Positions 63,683 through 64,000 of a stretch of 64,000 bases of DNA are shown piece after piece. This DNA comes from Nymphaea colorata (lineage: Eukaryota; Streptophyta; Magnoliopsida; Nymphaeales; Nymphaeaceae). The stretch is from positions 19,404,370-19,468,369 of the forward strand of contig NC_045140.1 in the NCBI RefSeq assembly GCF_008831285.2, in the 5' to 3' direction. Every line of letters begins with the position of its first letter. Within the stretch, counting starts at the first letter, position 1. The notes beneath the pieces were generated by a model. It was not told the origin of the DNA and searched no databases. It was given only the letters and a program-made list of their open reading frames with translations. Both the position numbers and the translations under genes were made by a program.

Positions 63683-64000
63683 GCATCTCCCTCTCCCTCC
63701 CCGTCTTCCTCCGCTCTTCTTTTCGTTTTTAAATTGATTATTATATATTATTATTATTGTTTTTCTATATTTGTTGACCATATTATTATTATTATTATCG
63801 TTATTTCTTAAGGATTTTTCTTCACAAAAAAATCAGGAAATTAGTTTCTGCCGAAACCCAAAACTTTGCCTTTAAATTCATAATTATATTATTTGTTTTG
63901 TTTGACAGTAATTGGGAAGTGGATGCCATCGTCATTTTAGTTTGTGCAATGAGTTTTCATCACTCATGTAAATGTTCTTTCCATGCTATTTTGTTGAGAT
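63683..64000 (+). other. Start of the first BBX intron
   Basis: AT-rich sequence with ATT-repeat microsatellites (about 63737-63757 and 63780-63799). No B-box 2 coding sequence was seen up to the window end. Confidence 0.6.

Overview
This is a window of nuclear DNA from a flowering plant. The genes are split by AT-rich introns with GT-AG borders, and all recognisable products are typical of plants (plastid-targeted proteins, an ATG12, a plant-type bHLH and a plant double B-box protein). The species cannot be fixed from sequence alone; the long AT-rich introns suggest a non-grass angiosperm. Exon models below were built by hand from conserved protein motifs, splice signals and reading phase. 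They have not been tested against transcripts.

Layout: (1) <1-11107 (+), the last 16 exons of ETFQO, the mitochondrial electron-transfer flavoprotein:ubiquinone oxidoreductase; its 5' part lies outside the window and its last intron carries a solo LTR with a clean target-site duplication. (2) 12.7-16.5 kb (+), a 236-residue, probably plastid-targeted membrane protein of unknown function with a 5'UTR intron. (3) 18.7-26.5 kb (-) and 28.2-34.3 kb (+), two head-to-head paralogues encoding proteins with only the ribosome-binding (N-terminal) domain of trigger factor. Their eight-exon structures match in phase, both have a 14-nt microexon, and intron 1 still aligns by eye, so this is an inverted gene duplication. 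(4) 34.3-37.5 kb, a convergent intergenic region holding a fold-back MITE-like element. (5) 37.6-42.9 kb (-), a complete five-exon ATG12. (6) 42.9-50.7 kb, an intergenic region rich in repeats, with a GC-rich island carrying three TCP-type sites. (7) 50.7-56.7 kb (+), the last five exons of an atypical bHLH transcription factor whose first exon was not found. (8) 56.7-63.3 kb, mostly intergenic DNA with duplications and a small dispersed repeat. (9) 63497-63682 (+), the first coding exon of a double B-box (BBX) zinc-finger gene running off the right edge.

The genes do not form a pathway. They cover mitochondrial catabolism, plastid protein biogenesis, autophagy conjugation and transcriptional regulation. 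I found no clearly new biological system. The observations most worth following are the inverted trigger-factor-like pair, the two probable GC donor sites, the 27-bp copy of an ETFQO exon downstream of its own gene, and the unassigned regulatory island near 46.4 kb.
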